Source: Aradus depressus (lineage: Eukaryota; Arthropoda; Insecta; Hemiptera; Aradidae). Taken from it: a stretch of DNA of 64,000 bases. This document shows positions 1-11,045 of the stretch, piece after piece. Both the position numbers and the translations under genes were made by a program. The notes under the pieces are model-generated. The model had not been told where the DNA came from. It ran no database searches and worked only from the letters and a program-made list of their open reading frames with translations. The stretch's first letter is position 1; each line of letters opens with the position of its first letter. The stretch is taken from positions 19,602,222-19,666,221 of the forward strand of contig OY759222.1 of the NCBI GenBank assembly GCA_963662175.1. Reading direction: 5' to 3'.

Positions 1-1203
1 GATGCAGTAATTTTTGAATGATGAAACATCCATTGCGATGCAGTAATTTTTGAATGATGAAACATCCATTGCGATGCAGTAATTTTTGAATGATGAAACA
101 TCCATTGCGATGCAGTAATTTTTGAATGATGAAACATCCATTGCGATGCAGTAATTTTTGAATGATGAAACATCCATTGCGATGCAGTAATTTTTGAATG
201 ATGAAACATCCATTGCGATGCAGTAATTTTTGAATGATGAAACATCCATTGCGATGCAGTAATTTTTGAATGATGAAACATCCATTGCGATGCAGTAATT
301 TTTGAATGATGAAACATCCATTGCGATGCAGTAATTTTTGAATGATGAAACATCCATTGCGATGCAGTAATTTTTGAATGATGAAACATCCATTGCGATG
401 CAGTAATTTTTGAATGATGAAACATCCATTGCGATGCAGTAATTTTTGAATGATGAAACATCCATTGCGATGCAGTAATTTTTGAATGATGAAACATCCA
501 TTGCGATGCAGTAATTTTTGAATGATGAAACATCCATTGCGATGCAGTAATTTTTGAATGATGAAACATCCATTGCGATGCAGTAATTTTTGAATGATGA
601 AACATCCATTGCGATGCAGTAATTTTTGAATGATGAAACATCCATTGCGATGCAGTAATTTTTGAATGATGAAACATCCATTGCGATGCAGTAATTTTTG
701 AATGATGAAACATCCATTGCGATGCAGTAATTTTTGAATGATGAAACATCCATTGCGATGCAGTAATTTTTGAATGATGAAACATCGATTGCGATGCAGT
801 AATTTTTGAATGATGAAACATCCATTGCGATGCAGTAATTTTTGAATGATGAAACATCCATTGCGATGCAGTAATTTTTGAATGATGAAACATCGATTGC
901 GATGCAGTAATTTTTGAATGATGAAACATCCATTGCGATGCAGTAATTTTTGAATGATGAAACATCCATTGCGATGCAGTAATTTTTGAATGATGAAACA
1001 TCCATTGCGATGCAGTAATTTTTGAATGATGAAACATCCATTGCGATGCAGTAATTTTTGAATGATGAAACATCCATTGCGATGCAGTAATTTTTGAATG
1101 ATGAAACATCCATTGCGATGCAGTAATTTTTGAATGATGAAACATCCATTGCGATGCAGTAATTTTTGAATGATGAAACATCCATTGCGAAGCAGTAATT
1201 TTT
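1..1203. repeat. 36-bp satellite array, about 33 copies
   Basis: Exact head-to-tail array of a 36-bp unit (begins GATGCAGTAATTTTTGAATG, ends ACATCCATTGC). 33 complete units fill 1-1188 and a 34th partial, diverged unit runs to about 1203. The only internal variants are C to G at the 31st base of units 22 (position 787) and 25 (position 895), exactly three units apart. The array begins at base 1, so it continues outside the window. The unit contains no TTA, CTA or TCA, so all three minus-strand frames are open through it. Confidence 0.98.
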
Positions 1204-1654
1204 AAATTCTATAATACTACTCCTTTAAGTTTCATTTTTTACTGAGAACTTTCCTGCGTTTTGAGGACTGGATCCTCTGTCCCCAGTACTTTGTGGGCGC
1301 CCTTTGTGGGCTATCTATTTCCCCGACCCTTGTCCTCAGAATGGGACTAGGTAGATATGTCGAGCGAGATGCCTCAGGTCGACCCCTCATTCACTCCGGC
1401 CTCCCACATTGATTTTGTGCCCGTTCTCTGACGTCATTCCCTTCTTCATTCACTTTCTCCTCTGTACTCCACACAACCCCCCCCCCCCCCCCCCCCCCCT
1501 CTATGCCTACGTCCGAGTAGTCACGTTAACCCTGTCCCTGTTCTTCATCAGTGGGTGTCAACCTTTTCCCCTCCGTCTGTTCTCTAGAAGACCCACCATT
1601 CCTTTAGATTCCTCCTATAAAAATCCATTACAGACTTCCAACTTCTACTTGTGA
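1204..1654. other. Non-repeat flank of the satellite, pyrimidine-rich, with poly-C
   Basis: GC-richer and C/T-rich on the plus strand, with a run of 23 C at about 1477-1499. No recognisable gene or repeat family. The open frame across the poly-C is low complexity and has no known motif. Confidence 0.5.
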
Positions 1655-1870
1655 CTTAATAAATAATCCACACTATAGTAACTCTCTAATCACTATTTTC
1701 AAGTAGTCTTGGCCAATCCAAAAGCAATTTTGTATAGAGCTAATTGTGAGAAGAAAACACATCCTTATATAATTCATAAAAATCTCTCTAGTCGAAAAGA
1801 AACAACATTACTTAAATTTTAAAAAGTTAATTCACAAGCTGGGATGTTAAAAACTTTTACACACATTAAG
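1655..1870. repeat. Dispersed repeat shared with 7375-7425 and about 8660-8770
   Basis: The phrase around TTAATAAATAATCCACACTA recurs at 7383, and the phrase ending AAAGTTAATTCACAA recurs near 8720. This suggests one old repeat whose second copy was opened by the TIR element at 7440-8624. Boundaries are not defined. Confidence 0.35.
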
Positions 1871-3080
1871 ATTATTAATATATTATAAAATCAATTATTA
1901 TTATTTGTATAAAAACAGCTGTTAGGAGTGAAGTAACTTAATTAGTGAATAAATATATAAAGATGGACTAGTCGCATTTTATTTTAAAACGAAATGTGAA
2001 CAACCACATGGAGAACAAAAGACGACGATCAGCTGTTTTAGGTAGTGAAACAATCTAAGTTGTGGAAGTGGACAGTCTAGAGAGAGAAGTGTTTTTATGG
2101 TTAAGGTGTGGTGAACCAGTCTGAGTGAGAGAAGATGTAGGAGTGAAAATTATAACATTGGAAGTACGTAGAAGAGAAAAGGTACTTTTTATCTATATGT
2201 TTATATGCCCAAAATATAAAAGAATTATAAATAATGGCCACTATAAAACAGAAAAAAGACTGATATAGTTTTAAGTAATTAGTTTGTAAGATTTATTTTT
2301 GTAAAATGATTTAATTTTTTTTATTTCCAATCCTAGTTATTCAATTCATAATGTAGGTTAAGAAAAAATAAACCCAATATTTGTTCTCTTATTCTATGCT
2401 ATTCATTTTCCCTGTGAACCCAGTAAGATAATTTATACCTTTGGATTACATTTAACATTTTCGCAAATTTAGGAAAACAAGATGGCATCTCTTTAGTATC
2501 TTTAGAAGAAATCCAAATGAAAAATTAGTTAATTGAAATTTTTTTAAATACGTGCACTTTCTTCAAAATTGCATGTTACGAACTTTCGATATTTCTTTAG
2601 GGCCCTTTTCGGAAACTACTATAGAAATCAAAATTTAGTAGAAGACCAGCTATAATTTCTACAGGAAATGTAATAATATTATTTGTTTATTAATTACTGA
2701 TTATATTATTTCAATTATTATTGAATAATTATTTTATTTTATTTATCTTTTTTTTAATTGAGAAATTTAAGAAAACTTAAAGTCAAATAATGTATTTAGA
2801 ACTATTCACATCTTAACTCACTGACTGGTAACTGTATACTAACTCAATCCGTAGAACAGCTGACTGGCTTCAATCTCTCTCATCCGGTATTTAGAGAATT
2901 TCCTAAGTCTGCAAGACTCCATGAATTATGGTTGGGATTTAAATTGAATTGGAAGGTCTGCAAGTGATAACTTGATTTAAAACAATCTTTCAGATGAATA
3001 CAACATTAAAACTACTTTTAAACACAAACATGTTAATTTGAATGGAAGGAAAGAGATTTGAATCTAAACTCAATATAAAA
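1871..3080. other. Anonymous AT-rich DNA
   Basis: No coding signal, RNA gene or match to the repeat families seen elsewhere in the window. Many stops in all frames. Confidence 0.5.
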
Positions 3081-3084
3081 AAAT

Positions 3085-4134
3085 CGTCGGTGAATCACAC
3101 GCTATGTACTTCCCCAGCATGAATTAATCAATTACGTTTTCGCTCTCCCTCTCAACTCAAAAACTCCAATAACTGCTGATGTATCGACATGAAATTTCAT
3201 ATTTAAAGTTAAAGCCCAATGTGAACATAACAGGGGGTGTCCTGGGGAAGGGGCTCAATTCAAATATCCTAATAACCCAATGTAATGAATTTATCAACAG
3301 AAAATATAGTATGAGAATTCTATACCATTTGGGAAAAACTAGGCAAGTCCAAAATCACAGATTTTCAGGGCAGCAGCACTTTGAAGTTTAATGTTTTCAG
3401 TGTAAATCGAATTTTCTTGATAAATTATTTTTCCAACCGCCATTATTTAACAATTTCTCCATATTTTATTATGGAATGCATATATATTCAATTTTGTAAT
3501 TTTATCATACATTTTCAGGACTTATCTAAAATTGCACCTCCACTTATCTAGTTAATCACCCGAAATCATAAGAATTGTCTATTTTACACCATCACTTACC
3601 TAGTTATTCACGTACTTATCTACTTTTTGCCAATGAAAGAAGCGTTTCAGAACTGCATAACGGTAGTTATCTCTTCTTGTATAAGCAAGATAAATACGTT
3701 TAACCAATTTTAGGGCACGAACGCGGTTTTGATAAAAATAGATAAATGCAATTGTATAAATCCATAAGTAAATTTCCGAGTTGTCTAAAAATGCCCAAAG
3801 CTTTTTCAAGGGTACCATTGACATTACGACTTGCATACTTTTACACGATGTGTAGGACACCAATATGGGTTGCCCAGAGTATTTATCTCATTTTGGACAC
3901 AAATCGACTTATCTACTTTTTCCCAAGTGGTACAGAATTTAGGAGCCTCTATGTAAGTCAACTGGTTTAGGAAGGGTAGCGAAAAGTTAATTGATTAATT
4001 CGTTCTGGGGAAGTACATTGCCGGTGATTCACCGACTACTTTTTTGTTCATATTTGGAATCTAGAGGTCGAACAACACGAAATTCGGTTGAAAACTCAGC
4101 ATCGAATTTCAGATCGATTACATAACTTCCCCTA
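3085..4134. repeat. Rep-R mosaic copy
   Basis: Starts with the Rep-R head (GTCGGTGAATCAC, then ACTTCCCCAGC), continues as a reverse-orientation body (CTCAAAAACTCC, GATGTATCGACATGAAA, AAGTCAACTG) to an inverted head at about 4000-4040 (CCGGTGATTCACCGAC), and ends with a forward tail (GAAAACTCAGCATCGAATTTC). Two Rep-R copies in opposite orientation have been joined. The open frames inside it are shadows. Confidence 0.7.
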
Positions 4135-4411
4135 TATTTCGTGTAACTGAGGAAGTAATAATGCAACTTCCCCTATATTTCGTGTAGGTGAGGAAGTAAT
4201 AATGCAGCTTCCCCTATACTTCGTGTAGCTGAGGATGTAATAATGCAGCTTCCCCTATATTTCGTGTAACTGAGGAAGTAATAATGCAACTTCCCCTATA
4301 TTTCGTGTAGGTGAGGAAGTAATAATGCAACTTCCCCTATACTTCGCGTAGCTGAGGAAGTAATAATGCAACTTCCCCTACACTTCGTGTAACTGAGGAA
4401 GTAATAATGCA
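4125..4411. repeat. 41-bp tandem repeat, 7 copies
   Basis: Unit starts at 4125, 4166, 4207, 4248, 4289, 4330 and 4371. Each unit is the Rep-R 3' hairpin (ACTTCCCCTATA, TTCGTG, GGAAGT) plus AATAATGCA, so the array is an amplification of the Rep-R end itself. Confidence 0.92.
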
Positions 4412-4909
4412 ACTAGGGAAAATGGAAAAAAATAATTCAAGGTCACAGAAAGAAGTTTATTGAAAGGTTAAAGAAAAGTTGGGTTTTAGATTGATGTAGA
4501 GTTGATAGAGTAGAAACATGAATGGTTCGTGGAATGATTCAAGTAGCCTAGTGATTAGGTGGGGTTGGTATGGCATGTCCCTCTGCTAACATGCCATTCT
4601 GTAGCCTTGGTAACATCCTAGTCCATTGCATAAGTGTAAACAATCCGTACCTACCACAAGTGCAATGTACCTTTACCCTTCTCAGATCAATACCTCTTCC
4701 TTTGTGGCAGCTACGTCGTTACTGAGAAACAAGGTTCCAGCCAACAGGGGGTGCGTTCAGAAATGTCGAACAGGAGTAACCAGTGCTTCAACAGCTCGTT
4801 CGAGAATACGACAGTTTACTTCTCTTTGGAAGCCTGTAAACTTTGTGATGAATAATTTTGATGCTTTTGAGGAATAACCAGGCAATGTAACTGAAAAAAA
4901 ATTGCTTCA
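4412..4909. other. Anonymous sequence
   Basis: No family recognised. The 83-codon plus frame at 4626-4877 has no motif and overlaps a minus frame of similar length, so it is not called. Confidence 0.4.
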
Positions 4910-5463
4910 GGCCTGGGGCACACTTGCAATTTTCAGTTGAGCAACTGTTTAGTCGCAGTTGCATGGTTTTGGTCAAATCCACACTACTGCAACTAAGAAG
5001 TTTGGTTTGGTTGCTACGTATGGGCACACATGGGGATGGAATTAGTAGTTGCGAGATGGTCTTTAGACAGTTGGCTGCGTTGTGTGCTAATATTAATAAT
5101 AAAATATTACTAATAATATATATATTACTAATAAAAAATAATAATTAAAATGTTTTTAAAGTTTACTCACCTTCCATTTTGTGGTAGGAATATTTGCAAA
5201 TGTTGTGAATCTAGAACTACACATGTCACATGTAGAACCTGCAACTGTTTGATTGCAAGTGAGTCACCACCATTCAATCCAATGTGTCACAAGGCGATTG
5301 CGCAACTAATAATAATAATAAATTTATTTCCGTTAAACCAATACATGGTAATAGGATACGTCTAAAGAATTTATATAACTAGATGCAACTTTTGAGCCAG
5401 ACCACAAACTGTTTAGTTGCTGCAACTGGTTAATCAGTTATAGTTGCCTGTGTGCGCAGGTCC
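4910..5463. mobile_element. Non-autonomous TIR DNA transposon
   Basis: Left end GGCCTGGGGCACACTTGCAA matches the reverse complement of the right end (GGACCTGCGCACACAGGCAA). Subterminal GTTGC/GCAAC motifs recur inward on both sides. A short (TTA)n-tailed element T fragment sits inside at about 5307-5377. The target duplication is not clear. The ends resemble the TAA-flanked elements at 5539-6698. Confidence 0.6.
5307..5377 (-). mobile_element. Element T, 5'-truncated 3' end
   Basis: On the minus strand it reads ACCATGTATTGGTTTAACGG then AAATAAATTTATTATTATTA. It matches the 3' ends of the copies at 11646-12200 and 22203-22935. Confidence 0.7.
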
Positions 5464-5538
5464 ATAGCACTTGACAAGAAAGTAGGATGTAGAGAATTTA
5501 CAAAAACAGCTGAGCTCAGGAAGAATCACAAGAACTAA

Positions 5539-6698
5539 AGGCGCGTGCACACTAGGCGAACGCATGCGACCGAATGGATGCGGCTGAATCTGTGAAAAAA
5601 TGGCATCAGAAGACGATATAATAATTGCTTGTGCATCGTATGAGGAAAAACGAAAGCGCAGGAGATCACAAAGACGGTGGTGGATGACATCTTTGTTCAA
5701 AAGCAGAAATCGGTATAGAGGGACAGACTTGATGAACGATCTCACAAGTGAAATTGCATCATTTTTCTTTATTTTATTTTTATAGTTATCATGGATGGGG
5801 TTCCACAAACATTCATGTTGTCTGTACAAGTCTATTAATTTTAAGGAGTCAGAGTTGCACCCCTCCATGTTCAACACAATACAACAGTGAATAAGGGCCC
5901 TTACACTTCAAAGCCGAGCCGTGCCGGGCCGGGCGGAATCTGCCTGCGTTCGCACCGAAGCCGATTTGCGCTCAGTAGGTTTTCTAGCCTTGTAGTGAGA
6001 GGTGCTTCTTTCCTATTCAGTCTCAGTTGAAACGTGGTGCAAAATAATGTCATCAACTTTGATGATGATGTTGTTATTGGATAGTTCATCACTTGATGAT
6101 GAATGTGAGGGAGAAAGAAGGCGATTCTTTCTTGAATCGAACTAATTAATATTTTTATGTCAACACTCATTATAATATTTAAAAAATTTAAAAAACAAAA
6201 ACCACTTGAAACAATAAAAAAACAATATATTGCGCAATATGATGTAACTCACTGGGCTGAAACACCGAACTAGACTGAATGACGGAAAAAAACGGCTTGG
6301 CAGAAAACGCTCGAATTGGCGGTAGGTAGTACTGCTCAAAACCGCTCGGCCCGGCCCGTCATCGCCCGGCGCGGCCCGGCCTTGGTTTGAATACTCCCAT
6401 CTAAACCCTGCGTATCTAGCGCTCAAGCGTTTTCCGCCCGGCGCGGCTCGGCTCGGCCCGGCTTTGGTGTGAAACCCCACTAAGAACGAACGTGCGTTAT
6501 CACGTACACACTATAACTGAAGCCGAACCCGTGCTGTCCGCATTTTTCTTTGATGTACCGCCTCCCGAGCGAACCCCACCGAAGGCAAACGCATGCGTTC
6601 GTGAATGTTCGTGCGCTTGCGTTTTGGCGTACACATTGTGCAAACGCATGCGTTCCCTCTCGTTCAGTTGCATGCGTTCGCGTAGTGTGTACGCGCCT
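5539..6698. mobile_element. PIF/Harbinger-like non-autonomous transposon (outer)
   Basis: The terminal inverted repeats begin AGGCGCGTGCACACTAGGCG on the left and AGGCGCGTACACACTACGCG on the right (reverse complement), followed by GAACGCATGC on both sides. TAA stands immediately outside both ends (5536-5538 and 6699-6701), the 3-bp duplication expected for PIF/Harbinger. Internal frames have no transposase motif. The GC-rich element at 5895-6480 is inserted inside it. Confidence 0.75.
5895..6480. mobile_element. Nested GC-rich Harbinger-like MITE
   Basis: Imperfect inverted ends: GGGCCCTTACACTTCAAAGC on the left against GTGGGGTTTCACACCAAAGC on the right (reverse complement), continuing into CGAGCC/GCCGGGC-rich stretches. 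TAA flanks both sides (5892-5894 and 6481-6483). No coding capacity. It lies inside the element at 5539-6698, so it inserted later. Confidence 0.7.
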
Positions 6699-6774
6699 TA
6701 ATGCTGCCAACCGTACCGCTCTCTGACGCTCCGTTGGCGCGCAATCCAAAAAGTCCTGGAACTTTTTGATCAAC

Positions 6775-6935
6775 CCTTGTACATTTATTCTGACAGGATT
6801 TATCATGTTCTTAGACGGACAGAAATATAGACAGACAACGTTTTTTATATTTTTGTAGTGAGAAGGACGGAAAGCGTGTACAACTTCTGACCGATTACAG
6901 AACTTTCTCTATACTTCATATATCTGTGGAAGTAA
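6775..6935 (+). repeat. Rep-R tail fragment
   Basis: Contains the CAGACAGAC phrase, a T-rich stretch, TTCTGACCGATTACAGAACT and a degenerate terminal hairpin ending GTGGAAGT. Confidence 0.7.
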
Positions 6936-7437
6936 AGTAAGTCTTATATTAAATGCAATAGGATGATTATAATGTAAAATAAAAACTTTTTTTTTTCCGA
7001 ACTCAGCCTTTCAAAAAATTTGTCTCTTGTTTTCTCGAAGAAAAGTTTCCAAGGTTTCTTCTCTTTTTTTTTTTTTTCATAATGGGTTCACAGCTTTATA
7101 AAGTTCACTACAAAAATCCCTCTTCTCTCAGTTGTTGAGTTCTGATTGGATTACTTCATTGTATTCGCCCCCTCCCCCCCTACCCCTCCCCCTATATAAA
7201 ATTGACTACACTCTGCAAAATTATTTTTCACATAATTTACATACATAACTGTGCCAACAACCAAGTCTATAGTCATCACATCATTTTAAATTTTTACAAA
7301 TTATCCTCCAGTTTCAAAAATTAAGATTGAACGAAACAAAACTATTGTCACAGTCTTCCTTAATTCTGAGTCTATCTCTGACTTAATAAATAATCCACAC
7401 TATTGTGAGTAACTCAAATGGTACATGCTTAACCCTT
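6936..7437. other. AT-rich DNA with homopolymer runs
   Basis: Poly-T runs near 6990 and 7060 and a C-rich tract near 7167. Its end (7375-7425) matches the repeat at 1655-1870. No gene seen. Confidence 0.4.
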
Positions 7438-7747
7438 TAGTATACTCCTCGCGGCACTCCGTGCCGCAAATTTACTAAATTTTGATTTTCGCGGTCCCTA
7501 TGTTTAATAACAAGCTAATGCCCACTTCTATTCTTCAATGACATGTCTATGAATGAACCCAACAAGTAGCGCATTGATCTGATATTTTATCAGTCGGTAA
7601 CAATAGGTCAAAATGGAAATGTCAACAATTGCGGCACTGTTTACCGTGCCTGTGTTAAAATGTAAGTTTTTTTATATTTTATTTCGTATTTGTTTTCTTT
7701 ATAACTAAGTATATTTTTATGTTATAGTTAATTTGTTTTGATGAACT

Positions 7748-7973
7748 ACTAATTTATAATTAAATAATAATAATTAGCTGTTAATTAATTAATTTTAATT
7801 AATTAAAATGCTAAAAAATAATTAATTATTAATTTTTTAGTTTTTTTCCTCGTTTCTATGACTAATTTATAATTAAATAATAATAATTAGCTGTTAATTA
7901 ATTAATTTTAATTAATTAAAAAGCTAAAAAATAATTAATTATTAATTTTTTAGTTTTTTTCCTCGTTTCTATG
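7748..7973. repeat. 113-bp tandem duplication, 2 copies
   Basis: The sequence from 7748 repeats almost exactly from 7861, and a third partial unit begins at 7974 (ACTAATTTATAAT). It is rich in TTAATTAA. Confidence 0.9.
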
Positions 7974-7998
7974 ACTAATTTATAATAAAAATAAACTA

Positions 7999-8348
7999 GG
8001 TTAGGTTAGGTTAGGTTTTATGACTCATGCCCGGGCTTTAACTAAGAGGTCATATCGCCTACTACCAGAGCGCTCTTTCGTCACTCTGGTGGACATGAGC
8101 CCGACTCTACTGTGGGAGTCCTAAATTTTGCCTACCTTAAATTTTTATTCTAGGGTAGGGGTCTTTAACGAGTACCTGACATCGTACAGGCTCGGGACCA
8201 TCGCTTAACGTTCCATCCGAAGGACGGCGTGCTTAAGTTTATTTTACCTCCCAGATAAAATAAACTAAGGGCCTCGGTCGGGCTACGAACCCACGACCTT
8301 GAGCTCAGAAGTCAAGCACGCTTACCACTGAGCTACCGGCGCCCTCAA
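7999..8348 (-). mobile_element. SINE-A, full length, with target duplications
   Basis: Minus-strand order: tRNA-like head (GAGGGCGCCGGTAGCTCAGT), B-box-like GGTTCGTAGCCC, body, and a tail ATAAAACC followed by three CCTAA units. A 12-bp direct repeat AAAAATAAACTA flanks it (7987-7998 and 8349-8360), the mark of target-primed insertion. The head has an A box (TAGCTCAGTGGTA), consistent with RNA polymerase III transcription. It inserted in the TIR element at 7440-8624. Confidence 0.93.
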
Positions 8349-8757
8349 AAAAATAAACTATTTGTAATTAATTATATTGTTCTTCATTTTTTCAATATAA
8401 AGACGTTTTTCATTACTTCAATATATGTAATACTTAATCATTGTTTAAAAGGTTCAAGTTTCGTTACTTTTTTTAAACAATTTTGTATTATTTTTTCAAT
8501 AAAGCTTTTAAAAACATTGTTATGCATTCAGTGCGCCTAATAATACCTTTTTGGAGTTGTATGGGGTGCAAAACTGAAAAACTCAATAGTTAAGCATGTG
8601 GTACTGAGTGCCGCGCGAGTGTACTAATGTAACAATGAAAGGCGAGATTGTCTTTATTTAACTAAAAAAAAATACTTTAGTCCAAAAAGCACAAGAGTAG
8701 GTACATTTATTTTATAAAGTTAATTCACAACCTCAGATACGGACTGTTACCTATTAT

Positions 8758-8880
8758 AAAAACTTTGAGCACGTCGTCCATCGGAGGGAAGGCTAAGCAA
8801 CGAGTCTGTGCGATGTCAGGTTCTAATAAAGAACCCTAATTATATCTGCTTAGGCAGAATTTAGAATCCTCATGTACTCT
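8758..8880 (+). mobile_element. SINE-A body fragment
   Basis: Degenerate match to GAGCACGCCGTCCTTCGG, the GATGTCAGGT phrase and the AATTTAG phrase. Head and tail are missing. Confidence 0.6.
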
Positions 8881-9114
8881 CAATCCGGTCGGTGCAAAAG
8901 AAAACTTGTAGAAAAGAAGAGAACACACACAGCTTTCTCTATATAACTAAAAGAAAAATTCCTTTTCTAAAGAAATTTAAAAAAATATATATATCAACAA
9001 TATTTATTGGGGGAAGTCTCTGGAAAGGGGGAGGGGGGTTATTTTAACAAAACATTCACAAATATTTTATTTGTCAATTATACATATAATTATACATATA
9101 ATAAAAAATATTGT

Positions 9115-9660
9115 TACGAGGAATGTCATCGATAAAAAGGTATTTTGGTATAACGAAGTGCAATCTATTTGTAACAACTGTAATGTTAATATAACTGAGT
9201 TTTTGGATGGCAGAATAAAAGGGAATGTATTGTAAATAAAGTAAGGGGTACATTTATTAATGAATATAAATTAAATTCAATAAATAGTACCAAGCATACT
9301 TTATATAAACAGTTAGTTACAGATAATAAAGTTATTTTCTCGGAGATTTTCGATACGCTGGGTGCTGAAGGTACGAGGTGAACTTCTTTATTCAAATAAG
9401 TATTCTTACACTAAGGAGGTCAAGCTTTGCTCCATGTGTAATAACAAGCAAGATGAAGATGTGCTTCACTTTATTGCCCCATCTTAAGAGAATTTCGTCT
9501 TATCTATTTTAGTAAAGCAGAGTTGAGCTATATTCAGTTTATTGAATATCTAAATGGACGAAATTACAAAAGTTTAATCAACTATTGCAAAGCCGCCTGG
9601 AATTATAGATTTGAGCTGGTTTCAGAGTCTAATTATTAGTGATATATAAACAGCAAGATG
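9115..9660 (+). pseudogene. Non-LTR retrotransposon ORF2 C-terminus, frameshifted
   Basis: Around 9405-9630 the plus strand reads a C-x2-C-x7-H finger (LCSMCNNKQDEDVLHF), then after a frame change CPILREFRLIYFSK and NYCKAAWNYRFELVSE before a stop. The CxxC...HF...CP...R layout is typical of the C-terminal zinc finger of LINE ORF2 proteins. Upstream coding-like segments are also broken by frame changes. The reverse transcriptase is absent. Clade not assigned. Confidence 0.6.
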
Positions 9661-9935
9661 TTTTTTATTTTAATTTTTTGTTAGTTTTTTTAAAGGATCA
9701 TTTAAGTTAATTTTGTAAATTACTGCATTTGTATTTGTATTTGTATTTGATTTTTTTTTGTTTTGTCACTTTTATATATGTGTGAGTAGAAATAGAAGAG
9801 ATAACCCCTCAGACGGTCAATTTGACCATGAGTATTGTCGGTCAATATTATTAATGTACATTTGTAAAAAAAAAATAAAAAAAAAATATATATAAATAAA
9901 TAAAGACTATTATTATTATTATTATATTATTAATA
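9661..9935 (+). mobile_element. LINE 3' UTR and (TTA)n tail
   Basis: Downstream of the broken ORF2, AT-rich sequence ends in AAATAAATAAAGAC followed by (TAT)n. This layout is typical of LINEs that end in a short microsatellite rather than poly-A. Confidence 0.55.
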
Positions 9936-9977
9936 AAATAAAGAGATAGTAGTTGTGATAGTAATTTTAAAAACTGG

Positions 9978-10187
9978 GAGCCATGGTGGCTGTGCGGGCT
10001 AGAGCGTAGGGCTTTGGTCGTATAGTCTCACTTTGGTTTGCGGGTTCGAATCCTGTCCGGGAGTGAGTTTTATTTCGTAGATAGAACTCCCTTCCGGGGC
10101 CATGGATGTAGTAAATAATTAGGTAACACCATTATAAGAGTCATGGCTAAAATGCATCGTACATAAGGCCAAAAAAAAAAAAAAAAT
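9978..10187 (+). mobile_element. SINE-B, full length
   Basis: tRNA-derived head with an A-box-like GGCTAGAGCGTAGGG and a B box GGTTCGAATCC, then a body ending ATAAGGCC and about 16 A. Same family as 18943-19130 and 31791-31979. Target duplication not clear. Confidence 0.9.
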
Positions 10188-10189
10188 TT

Positions 10190-10690
10190 GAAACAATAGT
10201 GATGTGAGTTCTTTAACCCCCTTCGACAATATAAAAGTTAAACACGTTCTTTGCTTTAATTCATTTTATTAACTTTCCACTATATCGATATAGATATCAA
10301 AAATGTATCCATACATAAACTCAATAAATCTATTACGAAATAGATAAATTCGAAAATTAAGGTAGAACTTGTTCCGAGCTTTTCTAGATCAACAGTGAAT
10401 ACACGAAATGGCTAAAATCAAACGATTCAGTTCGTAACAATGTTACAATTTACAGAATCAATTCTCTGTTCAATGTTGACAGGAGGGGAAATTAACGACA
10501 AATTCGCAAACTTTGCCCAAAGGTCAAATGATGCCAGCTCCTGAACAGTAAATAAAAGAGAAGACATATGGAGACATTTAAGGAAATTAAAATGATTTCA
10601 CTGATTAAGTGAAAGACTACTGAAAAAAAAATTAAGCATTTATTATGGTCATTGGTGAAATCTTTACCAGAAATGATTGTATTATGATCA
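10190..10690. other. Anonymous AT-rich DNA
   Basis: No open frame, RNA gene or known repeat recognised. Confidence 0.4.
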
Positions 10691-10692
10691 TT

Positions 10693-11045
10693 TTTACTTC
10701 CTTCCGCATATATGGAGTATAGGGGAAGTTATGTAATTTTGTTGTTTTTTGACATTGATCTGAAAAACGAAATTTCATATGTGTATCCAGAGCCCATGCA
10801 TCTTATGATTCTCAGTCAAAACATGGATTGACACGAAATTGCATATGTAATTTCAAAACCTCATAAGGACGACCCCTATTAATTTTGTGAAGAATCAGCT
10901 GTAGCAAGGGGATCAGAGGATGGAGATCAACTCATAAAACGCAATAACTTCTGTTGTAGGTAATGAATGTATCGACATGAAATTTTGTATTTAAATTGAA
11001 AACCCCATAAAGAAGGCACCTGTTGACTTTCTCCTCTCTTACCCA
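10693..11045 (-). repeat. Rep-R, 3' end and body
   Basis: Reads as the Rep-R terminal hairpin in reverse (TTACTTCCTTCCGCATATAT, GGGGAAGTTATGTAAT), then body modules with AATGAATGTATCGACATGAA. Confidence 0.75.

Larger units (their letters stand above)
7440..8624. mobile_element. TIR transposon carrying a SINE-A
   Basis: Left end GTATACTCCTCGCGGCACTC against right end GTACACTCGCGCGGCACTCA (reverse complement), flanked by TA at 7438-7439 and 8625-8626. The interior is AT-rich and non-coding, with a 113-bp tandem duplication and a SINE-A inserted at 7999-8348. A TA target would suit Tc1/mariner-like elements, but TTAGTA at both ends leaves the exact boundary open. Confidence 0.6.

Noticed and set aside
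1..1203. CRISPR array or coding repeat protein
   Set aside because: The 36-bp units abut with no spacers, so it is not CRISPR. All three minus frames are open only because three trinucleotides are absent from the unit, so an encoded repeat protein is not supported by this alone.
5901..6480. CpG-island promoter or genes in the GC-rich stretch
   Set aside because: The GC-rich sequence is the inverted ends of a nested TAA-flanked element, and the 89- and 106-codon frames read through those ends.
9186..9395. 69-codon minus ORF
   Set aside because: Shadow of the frameshifted LINE C-terminus on the plus strand.
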